The notes beneath the pieces were generated by a model. It was not told where the DNA came from, ran no database searches, and saw only the letters and a program-made list of their open reading frames with translations. From CAIVAT01 sp964473485 (lineage in GTDB: Bacteria > Bacteroidota > Bacteroidia > Bacteroidales > FEN-979), in assembly GCA_964473485.1 (NCBI GenBank), contig CAYYPH010000019.1, forward strand, positions 15,522 through 79,521: a stretch of 64,000 nt of DNA. The letters run 5' to 3'. Within the stretch, counting starts at the first letter, position 1, and each line of letters starts with the position of its first letter. The translations under genes were made by a program, and so were the position numbers. Shown piece after piece: positions 1 to 9,414 of the stretch.

Positions 1-2
1 AC

Positions 3-2225
3 ATCCACGATTTTGTAAATCCACGGGGTTCAGTATACGAAGCGGGAATACGCCCCGGAGACACACTTGTTTCGATGGATGCTGTTGCCATTGAAAAATG
101 GCAATATAACCTGAAGACAGGAGATACCGTGATTGCAGGGATTCTAAGGAATGGCAAAGAAACTGCAATGCCCGTGATCATAGATTCCATCCACTCATAT
201 GCCCCCTGGTTTTTCTGGTCCGTCTACATCATTGTGATACTTGTCACCATCGGGAGCCTCTGGTTGCTGTATAAAAAACCAAATGATAAATCGGCAGTGT
301 TATTTTTTATCGTTATTCAAATGTTCATGATTGTGATAAATGCAATCAGTTATCAGGATAATGCTCCTTTGGGAATGATTGCCGTGTTTGCGTTTCATTT
401 TAGCAGTTGCTTTATAGGTACGGCGCTGATCCATTTTCACCTGCTTTTCCCAAAACCTGCAACGTTTTTCAACCAGGGTAAAAGATGGCTTATTTTATTC
501 TATATACTGAGCTTCATACTACTGACCGCTTATTTTACGTCCTATTACTTTCTTCACTATCCTGGGTTTATGACCGGAAAATACTATGGGCTATTTGACA
601 GGATCGTTGTGTCGTGGATGACGCTGACTTTCTTATTGGCGTTAGTTGTTGCCGTATTTCAATTCCGGACAATAAAAGACACCCTTTCGCGTAACCAGTT
701 ACGTCTCGTAATAACAGGTTCAGCGTTCGGCTTTATAGGCCCCGCGGCTTTTTCACTGTTTTATAAAAGTGTCGGCGATATTTCAGCGAAGTATCCCCTG
801 ATGGTGCCTGTTTCCCAGGGAACTGCGACCATGATCCTGATCTGCTGCATCCTGGTCGCCATCTTCCGTTACCGGATCTGGGATATTGAAATCTTTATCC
901 GCAGGGCAATGCTTTACCTGGGAGCGACAATGGTCATCATGTTGTCGTATTTGTTGCTTCTTTACCTTGTCGATCTGTTTACGCTCCGTGAATCAAGTCT
1001 CACCCGATTTGTGATGCTGGCGCTTTCGGTCATCATTTTCCTGGCGGTCAGGGATTGGCTCCAGCGTATGTTAGAAAGAGTGTTTTTCAGGGAAAAGTAT
1101 GATCCGACCACCGTTGTTTCCCGATTTGAAGAGAAGCTTGCCGGCATATACAGGGCCGATGAGCTTAAATCAGGCATCGTAATGAGAATGGATGAGATAT
1201 TTCATTTTTCGCACATCGCATTTCTCTTGAAAAAAAATGAACTTGTTTATGAAACGGTATTTTCGGCAGGACTTGATCATCAGAGAGTGAAAGGCGAATT
1301 TATGGTCACCCGGGAGCTGGAGAACAGGCTTCAGAAGCAGAAAGTATTTACTCCGGGCGAAATGGAACAAATGCCTGTTTTCATTGAAGAAACCCATGCT
1401 GAACTGGTGGTTCCGGTGCTGAAAGATGAACACCCTTTCGGGTTTTTTCTTTGCGGACCAAAGAAATCGGAGAAACCCTATTCCATGCAGGACATCCGGC
1501 TCCTTTCGCTGATCGCCAGGCGGGTCAACGCATTGTTCCATACGGCGGCACTCTATCAGAAAGACCTCGACCGTCAGCTCATGCTCGAACGCGAACGAGC
1601 AAGGATTTCGCAGGACATGCACGACGATATCGGGGCCAGCCTTACCCGGATCTCTATGATGAGCGATCTGGTCAATAACAGGACCGATGTCGGGGATGGT
1701 GCCAGGCAATGGTTGGCGAAGATCAGCAACGCATCACGGGGATTGATGGAAGAGATGAACCAGATCATCTGGGCACTGAATCCAAGGAACGATAACCTCG
1801 AAGGACTCGTAACATACATTCGTCGTTTCGCATTCGAATACCTGGAACCTACAACGGTGGACTGTGTTTTCGATCTCCCGGCAGAGATGCCGCACCTGGC
1901 CCTGAGCGTGGAGGTACGCAGGAATGTTTACCTTGTATCCCGCGAAGCCGTTCACAACGTTGTGAAGCATTCAGGAGCCACCAAGGTGGTGATTACGTTC
2001 ACCCCCCAAACCCCTCTCTGTGAAGGAGAAAGATGGGGGGAGGAAAGGTCGTTTAAAATCTCCATTCACGACAACGGGAAAGGATTTGATCCCGGGAAGT
2101 TCGAATTTCAGGGGAATGGGCTGATCAATATGAAGAAGAGAATGCATGAAATAGGTGGAGCATTGGTGATTCACTCCATCATTGGCAGGGGAACGGAAAT
2201 CGAACTGGAAGTGCCTGTGAGATAA
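3..2225 (+). CDS. Membrane sensor histidine kinase, PDZ-multiTM-GAF-HisKA_3 (5' truncated by window edge)
   Basis: The frame is open to the left edge (first full codon at 3), so the start lies outside the window; the first internal Met is at 75. The visible N-terminus is the tail of a PDZ-like domain (EAGIRPGDTLVS), equivalent to the complete domain of the paralogues at 5507 and 13023. About eight hydrophobic helices follow, with the shared signature HFHLLFPKP, then a GAF-like cytoplasmic segment. The HisKA_3 box ISQDMHDDIGASLTR has its phospho-acceptor His at codon 1620. The HATPase has an N box (REAVHNVVKHSG), G1 (DNGKGFD) and G2 (GNGLINMKKRM). It should phosphorylate a NarL-type regulator, most simply the one encoded 128 nt downstream. 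Oddity: the HATPase carries an extra loop made of repeat-like DNA (2001-2047). Signal sensed is unknown. Confidence 0.93.
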   Translation: MHDFVNPRGSVYEAGIRPGDTLVSMDAVAIEKWQYNLKTGDTVIAGILRNGKETAMPVIIDSIHSYAPWFFWSVYIIVILVTIGSLWLLYKKPNDKSAVLFFIVIQMFMIVINAISYQDNAPLGMIAVFAFHFSSCFIGTALIHFHLLFPKPATFFNQGKRWLILFYILSFILLTAYFTSYYFLHYPGFMTGKYYGLFDRIVVSWMTLTFLLALVVAVFQFRTIKDTLSRNQLRLVITGSAFGFIGPAAFSLFYKSVGDISAKYPLMVPVSQGTATMILICCILVAIFRYRIWDIEIFIRRAMLYLGATMVIMLSYLLLLYLVDLFTLRESSLTRFVMLALSVIIFLAVRDWLQRMLERVFFREKYDPTTVVSRFEEKLAGIYRADELKSGIVMRMDEIFHFSHIAFLLKKNELVYETVFSAGLDHQRVKGEFMVTRELENRLQKQKVFTPGEMEQMPVFIEETHAELVVPVLKDEHPFGFFLCGPKKSEKPYSMQDIRLLSLIARRVNALFHTAALYQKDLDRQLMLERERARISQDMHDDIGASLTRISMMSDLVNNRTDVGDGARQWLAKISNASRGLMEEMNQIIWALNPRNDNLEGLVTYIRRFAFEYLEPTTVDCVFDLPAEMPHLALSVEVRRNVYLVSREAVHNVVKHSGATKVVITFTPQTPLCEGERWGEERSFKISIHDNGKGFDPGKFEFQGNGLINMKKRMHEIGGALVIHSIIGRGTEIELEVPVR
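2001..2047. repeat. G/C-run palindromic repeat inside the kinase ATPase domain (copy 1)
   Basis: C-runs followed by G-runs flank a weakly palindromic core (CTCTCTGTGAAGGAGA). The segment lies between the beta strand before the G1 box and the G1 box itself, lengthening a loop that is normally short. It keeps frame and occupies the same site as the related copies at 7661-7744 and 15200-15250. It is the most diverged of the three. Confidence 0.7.
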
Positions 2226-2300
2226 CACTGCACCGCATTTCATGTGAATGGGCAGCCAGGCTCCCGGTAACCATTTCAGCACAATGTGATAACACGAAAA

Positions 2301-2336
2301 GGGGATACCTTTTAGCAATTCTTCGTTGTACTTTAG
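2301..2336 (+). promoter_or_regulatory. Regulon promoter A (degenerate), before the response regulator
   Basis: The -7 box is TACTTTAG at 2329-2336. Exactly 27 nt upstream is the GGGATACC equivalent of the GGTGATACC element found in full at 7946 and 15453. The TACTAC half is not conserved here. The distance from the end of the -7 box to the ATG (17 nt) is identical to the promoter of the second regulator at 15517. There is no -33 TTG at the usual place, so activation is likely needed (inference). Confidence 0.5.
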
Positions 2337-2353
2337 CCGCTCATTATCCATCG

Positions 2354-3007
2354 ATGTCAGAAACATTCAAATTACCCGGTAATCCCATCCGGATTGCGGT
2401 GGTGGAAGACGATAAAATGGTCAGGGAAGTGCTGGAGATTCTTCTCAGCGGTTCTCCCGGGTTTACGTGTGCCGCAGCCTATGAAGACGGTGAATCCGCT
2501 CTCGCCGGCCTCCCGGAAGTGAGTCCCAACGTTGTATTAATGGACATCCACCTGCCGGGCATCAGCGGTATCGAATGCATAACAAGGCTTAAAGCGATGA
2601 ATCTGTCAATGTTGTTCATCATGCTGACCATCTTTGAAGATTCCGATGCCGTGTTTCATTCGCTGGCTGCAGGTGCATCCGGGTACCTGGTTAAACAAAC
2701 CCCGCCGGCAAAATTGCTTGAAGCCATCCAGGATGTTTACCTTGGCGGTTCGCCCATGTCGCGGGAAATTGCCCGAAAAGTAGTTCAATCCTTCCAACAC
2801 CCGGTTACAGCAGCCGATCCTGATATCAACCTGACCAAACGGGAAGACGAAATCCTGTTATACCTTGTAAAAGGGATGCTGTACAAGGAGATAGCCGCTT
2901 TATTGTCCATCAGCGTGGAAACCGTCCGAACACACCTCCGTCATATCTACGAAAAACTCCAGGTACGTACACGCAGCGAGGCCATCGTAAAGTATCTTAC
3001 AAAATAA
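2354..3007 (+). CDS. NarL/LuxR-family response regulator 1
   Basis: A 217-aa two-domain regulator. The receiver domain (about residues 11-130) has the acidic pair in VVEDD, phospho-acceptor D64 in LMDIHLPG, the conserved Thr in MLTIFED and the Lys in YLVKQ. The C-terminal LuxR helix-turn-helix starts at LTKREDEIL and contains SVETVRTHLRHIYEKLQV. It is the likely cognate partner of the upstream kinase, whose HisKA_3 class normally pairs with this regulator class. It is a close paralogue of the regulator at 15517. It has its own upstream promoter-like element, suggesting autoregulation and control of the neighbouring secreted-protein genes (inference). Confidence 0.95.
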   Translation: MSETFKLPGNPIRIAVVEDDKMVREVLEILLSGSPGFTCAAAYEDGESALAGLPEVSPNVVLMDIHLPGISGIECITRLKAMNLSMLFIMLTIFEDSDAVFHSLAAGASGYLVKQTPPAKLLEAIQDVYLGGSPMSREIARKVVQSFQHPVTAADPDINLTKREDEILLYLVKGMLYKEIAALLSISVETVRTHLRHIYEKLQVRTRSEAIVKYLTK

Positions 3008-3180
3008 GTTTTAAGTTTTCAGTTCACAGTTTCCAGTTTAACCAACTACCGACTGACATGCGGACTAGTGAGCAAGTGGACAAGCGGACAAGTTACCTTA
3101 ACTGCAAACTGCCTAATGCCTACTGTCTATTGCCTACTGCCAATTGCCTATTGCCTATTGCCTATTGCCTTCTGCCTACT
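3008..3180. repeat. Composite intergenic short-period repeat tract
   Basis: Non-coding filler of several short-period blocks in series: AGTTTTCAGTTCACAGT-like, then GGACAAGCGGACAAG-like (period about 9), then a period-7 block of (ATTGCCT)n with variants. It separates regulator 1 from the secreted propeller gene. The ATTGCCT block recurs at 22820. Confidence 0.75.
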
Positions 3181-3184
3181 TGTA

Positions 3185-3230
3185 ACACCAAATGGGGATT
3201 GACTTACTCGTTTCTGTAATCGTACATTTG
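3185..3230 (+). promoter_or_regulatory. Regulon promoter B, before the first YCF48-like T9SS gene
   Basis: A degenerate element ACACCAAATGGGGATTGA stands where TACTACTAATTGGTGATTGA stands at 17613. It is followed by TTG (3199-3201), 21 nt, and TACATTTG (3223-3230), a good Bacteroidota -33/-7 promoter. The element-to--7 spacing (27 nt) equals that of the other sites. Confidence 0.55.
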
Positions 3231-3307
3231 GAACAACAATGAGCAGGCGATAAGCACCAGGCAGTCAACGGTTAAATATTCTCGCCTAAACCCAACCTAT
3301 AAATTAT

Positions 3308-3319
3308 AGAAACGGAGGT
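3308..3319 (+). promoter_or_regulatory. Strong Shine-Dalgarno sequence
   Basis: AGAAACGGAGGT lies with its GGAGG five nucleotides before the ATG at 3324. Strong SD sequences are uncommon in Bacteroidota, where most genes rely on A-rich leaders. It supports the chosen start. Confidence 0.7.
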
Positions 3320-3323
3320 TAAA

Positions 3324-5384
3324 ATGAAAAAAATCCATCTTGTAATGTTAACCTTGATTATTGTAAACGGAACAATGGCCCAATGGACCTGGCAAAATCC
3401 TTTGCCAACAGGATACCGGCATAATTCCGTTTATTTCACCGATGTCAATACAGGGTATGCAGCAAGTTCATATGGGACCATTCTAAAGACAATTGACGGG
3501 GGCATAACCTGGAGCGCATTGTCAACTGGAACAACCCAGAAATTAAATTCCATTTATTTCACGGATGCAAATACGGGCTATGCAGTTGGGGACAATGGAA
3601 CAATCATAAAAACCTTAGATGGCGGTACAACGTGGACACTATTACCCAGCGGAAAGACTACTTATTTAACCTCAATTTACTTTCCCGATGCCAATACAGG
3701 GTATGTTGTGGGTGCATCCGATGGCAGTGGAATGGCAACCATTCTGAAAACTACCGATGGTGGCTCAAATTGGACTTCTTTTAATGGACCTGCCGGTTGG
3801 TTGTATTCGGTTTTTTTTCTCGATGCCAATACAGGCTATGCGGCAGGTAATAATGGGATCATCATTAAAACAATAAATGGTGGCGCAACATGGGGTGACA
3901 TATCTTATGGAACGGGCAGCACGGTACATAATTCGATTTATTTCACAGATACCTATACTGGTTATTCGGTAGGAACCGGCGGATTAGTTTTGAAAACCAC
4001 CGATGGCGGTATAAACTGGACGCCACTATCAACCGGAGCGACCGGTGTTCTGTGTTCGATTTTCTTTAACAGTTCCAGCACCGGTTATATTGTCGGAGAC
4101 GACGGAACCATTATAAAGACCATTGATGCCGGTACAACCTGGACGACTTTGTCAAGCGGAACAACATATGATTTGTCTACGGTTCACTTTCCGGATGCCA
4201 CAACCGGATACGCATTAGGCGCCCATGGAATCATAATAAAAACCATAGATGGTGGCATGACCTGGTCTGAATTATCAAGCGGGTCATCGTATTTTTTTAC
4301 ATCTGTTTACTTTCCTGACAAAAATACGGGCTATGTGGCAGGTCGCGATGGAATCATTTTCAAAACCAATAACGGAGGTACACATTGGACTCCTTTATCA
4401 AGCGGAACGACCCAATGGTTGAATTCGGTTGCTTTTACCGATAGCCTGACCGGTTATGTAGTAGGTAATAATGGAACCATTTTAAAATCAATCGATGGCG
4501 GCATAAACTGGGTTCCTTTATCAAGCGGAACTACCAACTACATGAATTCAGTCGACTTTCCCAATGCCAGCATCGGCTATGTTGTGGGATCCGGCGGAAT
4601 CATTTTGAAAACCATTGATGGAGGCACAAATTGGAATACACTAACAAGCGGAACGACCGAATGGTTGAATTCAGTTTTTTTTATTGATGTCAATACAGGT
4701 TTTGCAGTGGGTAACATGGGAATCATCATTAAAACCATTAATGGAGGAACAACATGGAGTACTGTCTTTAGCGGCACACCGGGAGACTATTTAAATTCGG
4801 TTTACTTTCCCGATGCTAATACAGGTTATGCGGTCGGGAATGATCATGTTGTTTTAAAAACCGTCGATGGAGGCACAAATTGGACTATTATTTACCTTGG
4901 TATGAACAGCGCTACATTTAACTCAGTTTACTTTACCGATGCTGATAGTGGTTATATTGTTGGGGACGATGCCTTCCTCATGAAAACAACTGACGGAGGC
5001 ATGACCTGGGAATGGCTGTATCTTGGAGCCAGTGAACTATATTCTATTTTCTTTACTGATGCCAGCACTAGTTATATTGTTGGTTCTTTTGGTACTATAA
5101 TGAAAACAACAAATGGAGGGGGCTACCCAGTATGGGTTAGTGAATATTCTCATATACCATCCTCCTTGAAGATTTACCCGAATCCATCTTTCGATAAAAT
5201 CACCATCGAAACATCTGCTGAAGGCCATCTATCGATTCAAAATCTAAGCTGCCAGGAACTTATTAACCAATACATAGCAAAAAAAGTCACTCAGATTGAT
5301 ATAACAACCTTACCTGCGGGGATTTATATAATACGGGTTACAAATAATAAGTCAGTGCAGGTGGGGAAATTCATTAAACAATAA
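3324..5384 (+). CDS. Secreted YCF48-like 14-repeat propeller protein with T9SS sorting tail
   Basis: A 686-aa protein with signal peptide MKKIHLVMLTLIIVNGTMAQ. Fourteen repeats of about 43 residues follow, each with the pattern (D/A)NTGYxVGxxGxIIKTxDGGxxW, the photosystem-II-assembly-factor/BNR-like family; fourteen blades fit two seven-bladed propellers. The C-terminus from about residue 612 is a T9SS type A sorting domain (LKIYPNPS at about 615-622, LPAGIYIIRV, ending KFIKQ), so export through the type IX system and surface attachment or release are expected. The start is fixed by the SD at 3308. Specific ligand is unknown; propellers of this type usually act as binding scaffolds. A second 14-repeat relative is encoded at 17816. 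Confidence 0.93.
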   Translation: MKKIHLVMLTLIIVNGTMAQWTWQNPLPTGYRHNSVYFTDVNTGYAASSYGTILKTIDGGITWSALSTGTTQKLNSIYFTDANTGYAVGDNGTIIKTLDGGTTWTLLPSGKTTYLTSIYFPDANTGYVVGASDGSGMATILKTTDGGSNWTSFNGPAGWLYSVFFLDANTGYAAGNNGIIIKTINGGATWGDISYGTGSTVHNSIYFTDTYTGYSVGTGGLVLKTTDGGINWTPLSTGATGVLCSIFFNSSSTGYIVGDDGTIIKTIDAGTTWTTLSSGTTYDLSTVHFPDATTGYALGAHGIIIKTIDGGMTWSELSSGSSYFFTSVYFPDKNTGYVAGRDGIIFKTNNGGTHWTPLSSGTTQWLNSVAFTDSLTGYVVGNNGTILKSIDGGINWVPLSSGTTNYMNSVDFPNASIGYVVGSGGIILKTIDGGTNWNTLTSGTTEWLNSVFFIDVNTGFAVGNMGIIIKTINGGTTWSTVFSGTPGDYLNSVYFPDANTGYAVGNDHVVLKTVDGGTNWTIIYLGMNSATFNSVYFTDADSGYIVGDDAFLMKTTDGGMTWEWLYLGASELYSIFFTDASTSYIVGSFGTIMKTTNGGGYPVWVSEYSHIPSSLKIYPNPSFDKITIETSAEGHLSIQNLSCQELINQYIAKKVTQIDITTLPAGIYIIRVTNNKSVQVGKFIKQ

Positions 5385-5506
5385 TGCCCTGCCCCTTGAA
5401 TATGAATTAATCAATGGGGGAGCATAAAGTAACCCATATACTGTCGATAAACCTGTTCTTTTCCAATAAATAAACTATCTTTACCTGTCTGTTTTATGGC
5501 AGATCC

Positions 5507-7915
5507 ATGAAGAAAATACTGCCTGTTTTCCGCCGGATCACCTATTGGGCCTACCTCCTTGTGGCGCTCGTACTGGCGGCGAACACCATTAACCTGATTT
5601 ATCAGTATAAAGCCGCTCGCAGCGGGGAACACTTCAGCCTGAACAACGGTTTTTATATCATCGATTTTATCGGGGAGGATACGCCGGTTGGCCGGACAGA
5701 GATAAAAACGGGGGATACCATTGTTTCCTGCAACGGCATTTCGATTCCGGAATGGACATCGTTTTATCACGGCCAGGTGGCAGGCGATACGCTCATCTTC
5801 GGGATCCTAAGGAATAACGTGGAGATTGGGATCCCGGTGATCGAGGATTCTTACTTTTCGGAAGGGGCCGGGTATATATGGGCCAGCTACCTTGTTTCAA
5901 TCCTGGTCAGCATCGGGAGCCTGTATCTGCTGGTCAGGCGTCCGAAGGATAAGGAGGTCAAATTGTTTTTCATTTATCTGCTTTTAGTGGCGCTCATAAG
6001 CGCCCAGCCGAATTTTATACCTTTTCCGCTTCTTCTCCCTGTACTGGCCAAATCGTTATTCATCATGTTGGGTTCCTTGTATGGCGCCGTCCTGATCCAC
6101 TTTCACCTTATCTTTCCGCGCCGGGCCTTGATCCTTCAGAAGTTCAGGCATCTTCCGGTGGTTTTTTACGGAACCGGTGTCGTTGGTTCGTTATTTTTCC
6201 TGGTCCGGTACATTCAATGGGTCTATTTTCCGTCCGGTGAAACAGATGAACTTTTTTTGACGGCAATACGTATCTCGCTTTATTCCAATACCGCGTTTTT
6301 TACGATAGCGCTGGTCATTGCCATCTATCAGTATATCACAATAAAAAATACCCTTGCAAGGAATCAGCTTATGCTTCTGCTTACCGGATCTTTTTTCGTA
6401 TTCCTGCCACTTTTCACGTTGGCATTTTTTTACAATTGGGTTACAAGCATCCCATGGCCTTTTACGGTTGACGTGGCTTCTGCTGCGGGTAACCTGATAT
6501 TGGTCCTGTGTATCCTGATCGCCGTTTTCCGGTACCGGATCTGGAACGTTGAAGTGGTGGTCAGGAAGGCACTGCTTTACCTGACAGCCACCGCAATGAT
6601 CATCCTGGTCTATTTTTCATTGGTCTGGATCGTTGACCGTCTCCTGGTCCGTGAGAACAACCTTTCCCGTTTCCTGATACTGGCTGTTTCCGTTACGGCA
6701 TTCCTGCTTCTCAGGGACCGGATGCAGCGGATGATCGACCGGATATTTCACCGTGAAACCTATGATTCGGCCACCGTGGTTTCCGAGTTTGAATCTAAAC
6801 TGGCGGGCATCTACCGGTTGGATGAACTTACCGCCAGGATCGTTCAATCGCTTGACGAGATATTCCATTTCAGGAGCTTTGCCTTCAACCTGAGAAAAGA
6901 GGGGCTGGTCTACCGTACGGTCACTTTTCAGGGGACCGGGTATGTCCCCGACGGTCATGAATTCACCGTCACACGGGAGTTTGATGAAAAGCTGCGAAGA
7001 TCCGGCGTATTTGCTCCTGCTGAACTCATTAACCCGCAAGAACTCCCAGGAATACGGGACGAGGAGCTGATCGTGCCGGTCACGAAGGATCATGACCCGC
7101 AGGGTTTCTTCCTGTGCGGCCCTAAAAAGTCGGAGCGAATCTATTCGCAGCAGGATATCCGGGTTCTGTCACTTCTTGCCCAAAGGGTGATCGCATTGCT
7201 TCACACCGCTTCGCTCTACCAGAAAGACCTGGACCGCCAGGTCATGCTGGAACGTGAACGCCATCGCATCTCGCAGGACATGCACGATGATGTCGGTGCA
7301 AGCCTTACCAGGATCTCGATTTTAAGCGAGCTGGCCAGGAACAGGCCGGATTTATCAGGTGAAACCCGTCAATGGCTGGGCCAGATCAGCGAGACCAGCA
7401 GGGAGGTGATGGAGGAGATGAGCCAGATCATCTGGGCGCTGAATCCGAAAAATGATACGTTGAACGGGCTGATCGCTTACATCCGGAGATTTGCCAACGA
7501 GTATTTCGAACCAACTTCCATCGCCTGCCGGTTCAACCTGCCTGAATCCTTACCCGATTTTACGCTGACCGTCGAGGTCCGCCGAAACATCTACCTGGTC
7601 GTAAGGGAAGCCCTGCATAATGCGGTGAAGCATTCCGGGGCCGCTGAGGTGATGATTGAACTCACCCCCCAATACCTCGGAGCTTCATTGATCTCACCCC
7701 CCAACCCCATCTCCTTCAAGGAGAGGGGGAGTAAGGGAGAGAGGTCCTTCACCCTATCCATCCGCGACAACGGCAAAGGGTTCGATCCCTCCGCCCCGGA
7801 ATTCCCCGGCAACGGGCTGGTCAACATGAAGAAGAGGATGGAGGAGATCGACGGGAGGCTTGAGTTGAAGAGTGTACCAGGTGAAGGAACAATGGTAAAA
7901 CTTGTGATTCCGTGA
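5507..7915 (+). CDS. Membrane sensor histidine kinase 2, PDZ-multiTM-GAF-HisKA_3 (orphan)
   Basis: An 802-aa kinase and the first complete member of the paralogous set. TM1 (about 12-30) is followed by an extracytoplasmic PDZ-like domain (about 35-110, including VGRTEIKTGDTIVSCNG) and about eight TM helices (to about residue 400) with HFHLIFPRR. Then come a GAF-like segment, HisKA_3 with phospho-His 593 (ISQDMHDDVG), and a HATPase with N box REALHNAVKHSG, G1 DNGKGFDP and G2 GNGLVNMKKRM. No response regulator follows; the next gene is a FISUMP protein, so it may share regulator 1 or 2. A -7-like TATCTTTA is at 5476 with no clear -33 box. The HATPase carries a double repeat insertion (7661-7744). 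Its 3' end is nearly identical to that of kinase 3. Confidence 0.94.
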   Translation: MKKILPVFRRITYWAYLLVALVLAANTINLIYQYKAARSGEHFSLNNGFYIIDFIGEDTPVGRTEIKTGDTIVSCNGISIPEWTSFYHGQVAGDTLIFGILRNNVEIGIPVIEDSYFSEGAGYIWASYLVSILVSIGSLYLLVRRPKDKEVKLFFIYLLLVALISAQPNFIPFPLLLPVLAKSLFIMLGSLYGAVLIHFHLIFPRRALILQKFRHLPVVFYGTGVVGSLFFLVRYIQWVYFPSGETDELFLTAIRISLYSNTAFFTIALVIAIYQYITIKNTLARNQLMLLLTGSFFVFLPLFTLAFFYNWVTSIPWPFTVDVASAAGNLILVLCILIAVFRYRIWNVEVVVRKALLYLTATAMIILVYFSLVWIVDRLLVRENNLSRFLILAVSVTAFLLLRDRMQRMIDRIFHRETYDSATVVSEFESKLAGIYRLDELTARIVQSLDEIFHFRSFAFNLRKEGLVYRTVTFQGTGYVPDGHEFTVTREFDEKLRRSGVFAPAELINPQELPGIRDEELIVPVTKDHDPQGFFLCGPKKSERIYSQQDIRVLSLLAQRVIALLHTASLYQKDLDRQVMLERERHRISQDMHDDVGASLTRISILSELARNRPDLSGETRQWLGQISETSREVMEEMSQIIWALNPKNDTLNGLIAYIRRFANEYFEPTSIACRFNLPESLPDFTLTVEVRRNIYLVVREALHNAVKHSGAAEVMIELTPQYLGASLISPPNPISFKERGSKGERSFTLSIRDNGKGFDPSAPEFPGNGLVNMKKRMEEIDGRLELKSVPGEGTMVKLVIP
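7661..7744. repeat. Palindromic repeat inside the kinase ATPase domain (copy 2, doubled)
   Basis: Two starts of the same unit (CTCACCCCCCAA at 7661 and 7693) are followed by the hairpin-forming core TCTCCTTCAAGGAGA and GGGGG. Translated in frame as a Pro/Ser/Gly/Lys-rich loop just before the G1 box. The doubled 5' part suggests nested or tandem insertion. Confidence 0.75.
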
Positions 7916-7945
7916 TATCTCCACCTTTCAGGTCATCCATGTAAT

Positions 7946-7992
7946 TACTACTTTTTGGTGATACCGCCTGCATTTTTCCCGGAATAACTTTG
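7946..7992 (+). promoter_or_regulatory. Regulon promoter C, before the FISUMP protein gene
   Basis: TACTACTTTTTGGTGAT (7946-7962) continues as ACC and is followed by a -7 box TAACTTTG (7985-7992). From the TTG of the element to the -7 box is 27 nt. No TTG sits at the normal -33 position; GATACC is found there, as in promoters A and E. Confidence 0.7.
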
Positions 7993-8006
7993 ATGGAAAA
8001 AACGCC

Positions 8007-9344
8007 ATGAAAAAGACCGTTCTGTTTTCAGCGGTGATGATCCTGTTTATTCTTCATGTCCCAGGTCAGCGATCATCCCTTAATCTGACATTTACAGCCA
8101 TCGACAGTGCTGCCTATACCGTTCTCGACCGTATTAAAGTAATGAACCGGTCGGGCGGGGGCGATACCGTACTGAACTGGCCCGACACGGTTTTGTCGCT
8201 CATTCCGGTATCAATCAGAAATCTCACAAGAGAAAACGACCCGTTCAGGGTCTTTCAGAACTATCCGAATCCTGTCTTCGATCAGACAATTGTTTCCATT
8301 TACATCCCCGGCAAAGACCTTGTGGAGATAAAGATCATTGATCCGTCGGGCCGTGTTCTGTTAACGGATAAACGAGAACTTGATAAAGGGATCCACTCTT
8401 TCCGGTTTATTCCAGGAAGCGGATCCTTTTTTTTCTTCTCTGTCCGGTGGAGAGACCAACATGGGAGTATCAGGATGTTACGGACAACCGAAGGGTCTTC
8501 CGCAAAGACCTCGCTGCACTACCTGGGTCTAAAGGGTTCCAACCCTCGTTTCAAATCGGCTGCTGCAATTCAGCAATTTTGTTTCTACCCTGGCGATACT
8601 TTGCTTTGCATCGGATATGCCGGCGCTTTTGAGTCAGGGATCCTTCGTGCTCCGGCTACCTCCGAAACACTCACCTTCCGGTTTGCCTCAGGCATCCCCT
8701 GTCCGGGTATGCCCACGGTTATTTACGAAGGCCAGGTTTACAACACCATCCAGGTGTTCAGCCAGTGCTGGCTGAAGGAGAACCTCAACGTAGGTGCCAT
8801 GATCAGCGGTAACCAGAACCAGACCAACAACGGGATTATCGAAAAGTACTGTCACAACAACCAGCCCGACAGCTGCAGCAAATACGGCGGGTTGTACCAA
8901 TGGGACGAAATGATGCAGTATGCTACGCAGCAGGGTTCACAGGGTATCTGCCCCCCGGGCTGGCATATCCCGGCCGATGAGGAGTGGAAAGTGCTGGAAG
9001 GAGCCGTAGACAGCCAATACGGGATCGGTCACAGCGTTTGGAACAGCCAGGGCCTGCGAGGATCTGACGCCGGGAAAAACCTGAAGACCACAGTCGGCTG
9101 GAACAACAACGGCAACGGTACCGACCTTTTCGGATTTTCCGCGTTGCCGGCTGCTTACCGGCTTACCAATGGAACATTTGAGGTAACCGGGATCGAAGCG
9201 GTCTGGTGGAACTCCACTCCCTTCATTCCCGACTATGCGTGGTACCGTAATATCCACCATTTCTCGACGAAAGCCGGCCGTTTTGCCGACTCCTGGAGTT
9301 ATAAGAATTACGGTTTCAGCGTGAGATGCCTGCGGAATGAATGA
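8007..9344 (+). CDS. Secreted FISUMP-domain protein with an internal sorting-tail-like domain
   Basis: A 445-aa protein with signal peptide MKKTVLFSAVMILFILHVPGQ. Residues about 75-165 look like a Por-secretion-tail beta sandwich (NYPNPVFDQTIVSIYIPG, VEIKIIDPSGRV), but placed internally rather than at the C-terminus. Residues about 235-445 form an intact FISUMP (Fib_succ_major, TIGR02145-like) domain: CWLKENLNVG, YQWDEMMQY, GICPPGWHIPADEEWKVLEG, WWNSTPF, ending SVRCLRNE. FISUMP function is unknown; its pattern resembles C-type-lectin-like folds (inference). It is the only complete FISUMP copy here without a repeat in the loop before YQWDE, so it is a reference for the copies at 52001 and 59440. 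It is driven by promoter C. Confidence 0.88.
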   Translation: MKKTVLFSAVMILFILHVPGQRSSLNLTFTAIDSAAYTVLDRIKVMNRSGGGDTVLNWPDTVLSLIPVSIRNLTRENDPFRVFQNYPNPVFDQTIVSIYIPGKDLVEIKIIDPSGRVLLTDKRELDKGIHSFRFIPGSGSFFFFSVRWRDQHGSIRMLRTTEGSSAKTSLHYLGLKGSNPRFKSAAAIQQFCFYPGDTLLCIGYAGAFESGILRAPATSETLTFRFASGIPCPGMPTVIYEGQVYNTIQVFSQCWLKENLNVGAMISGNQNQTNNGIIEKYCHNNQPDSCSKYGGLYQWDEMMQYATQQGSQGICPPGWHIPADEEWKVLEGAVDSQYGIGHSVWNSQGLRGSDAGKNLKTTVGWNNNGNGTDLFGFSALPAAYRLTNGTFEVTGIEAVWWNSTPFIPDYAWYRNIHHFSTKAGRFADSWSYKNYGFSVRCLRNE

Positions 9345-9357
9345 TTTCTGGTCAAAT

Positions 9358-9405
9358 TACTACTTTTTGGTGATTGAATCCGGCAAGCGGTTGGTGATAC
9401 CTTTG
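9358..9405 (+). promoter_or_regulatory. Regulon promoter D, before the GH43-like gene
   Basis: TACTACTTTTTGGTGAT (9358-9374) runs into a -33 TTG (9374-9376), then 21 nt, then TACCTTTG (9398-9405). The element-to--7 spacing is 28 nt, one longer than the other sites. A second partial copy, TTGGTGATACC, overlaps the -7 box at 9391. Confidence 0.7.
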
Positions 9406-9414
9406 GTGGAAAAA

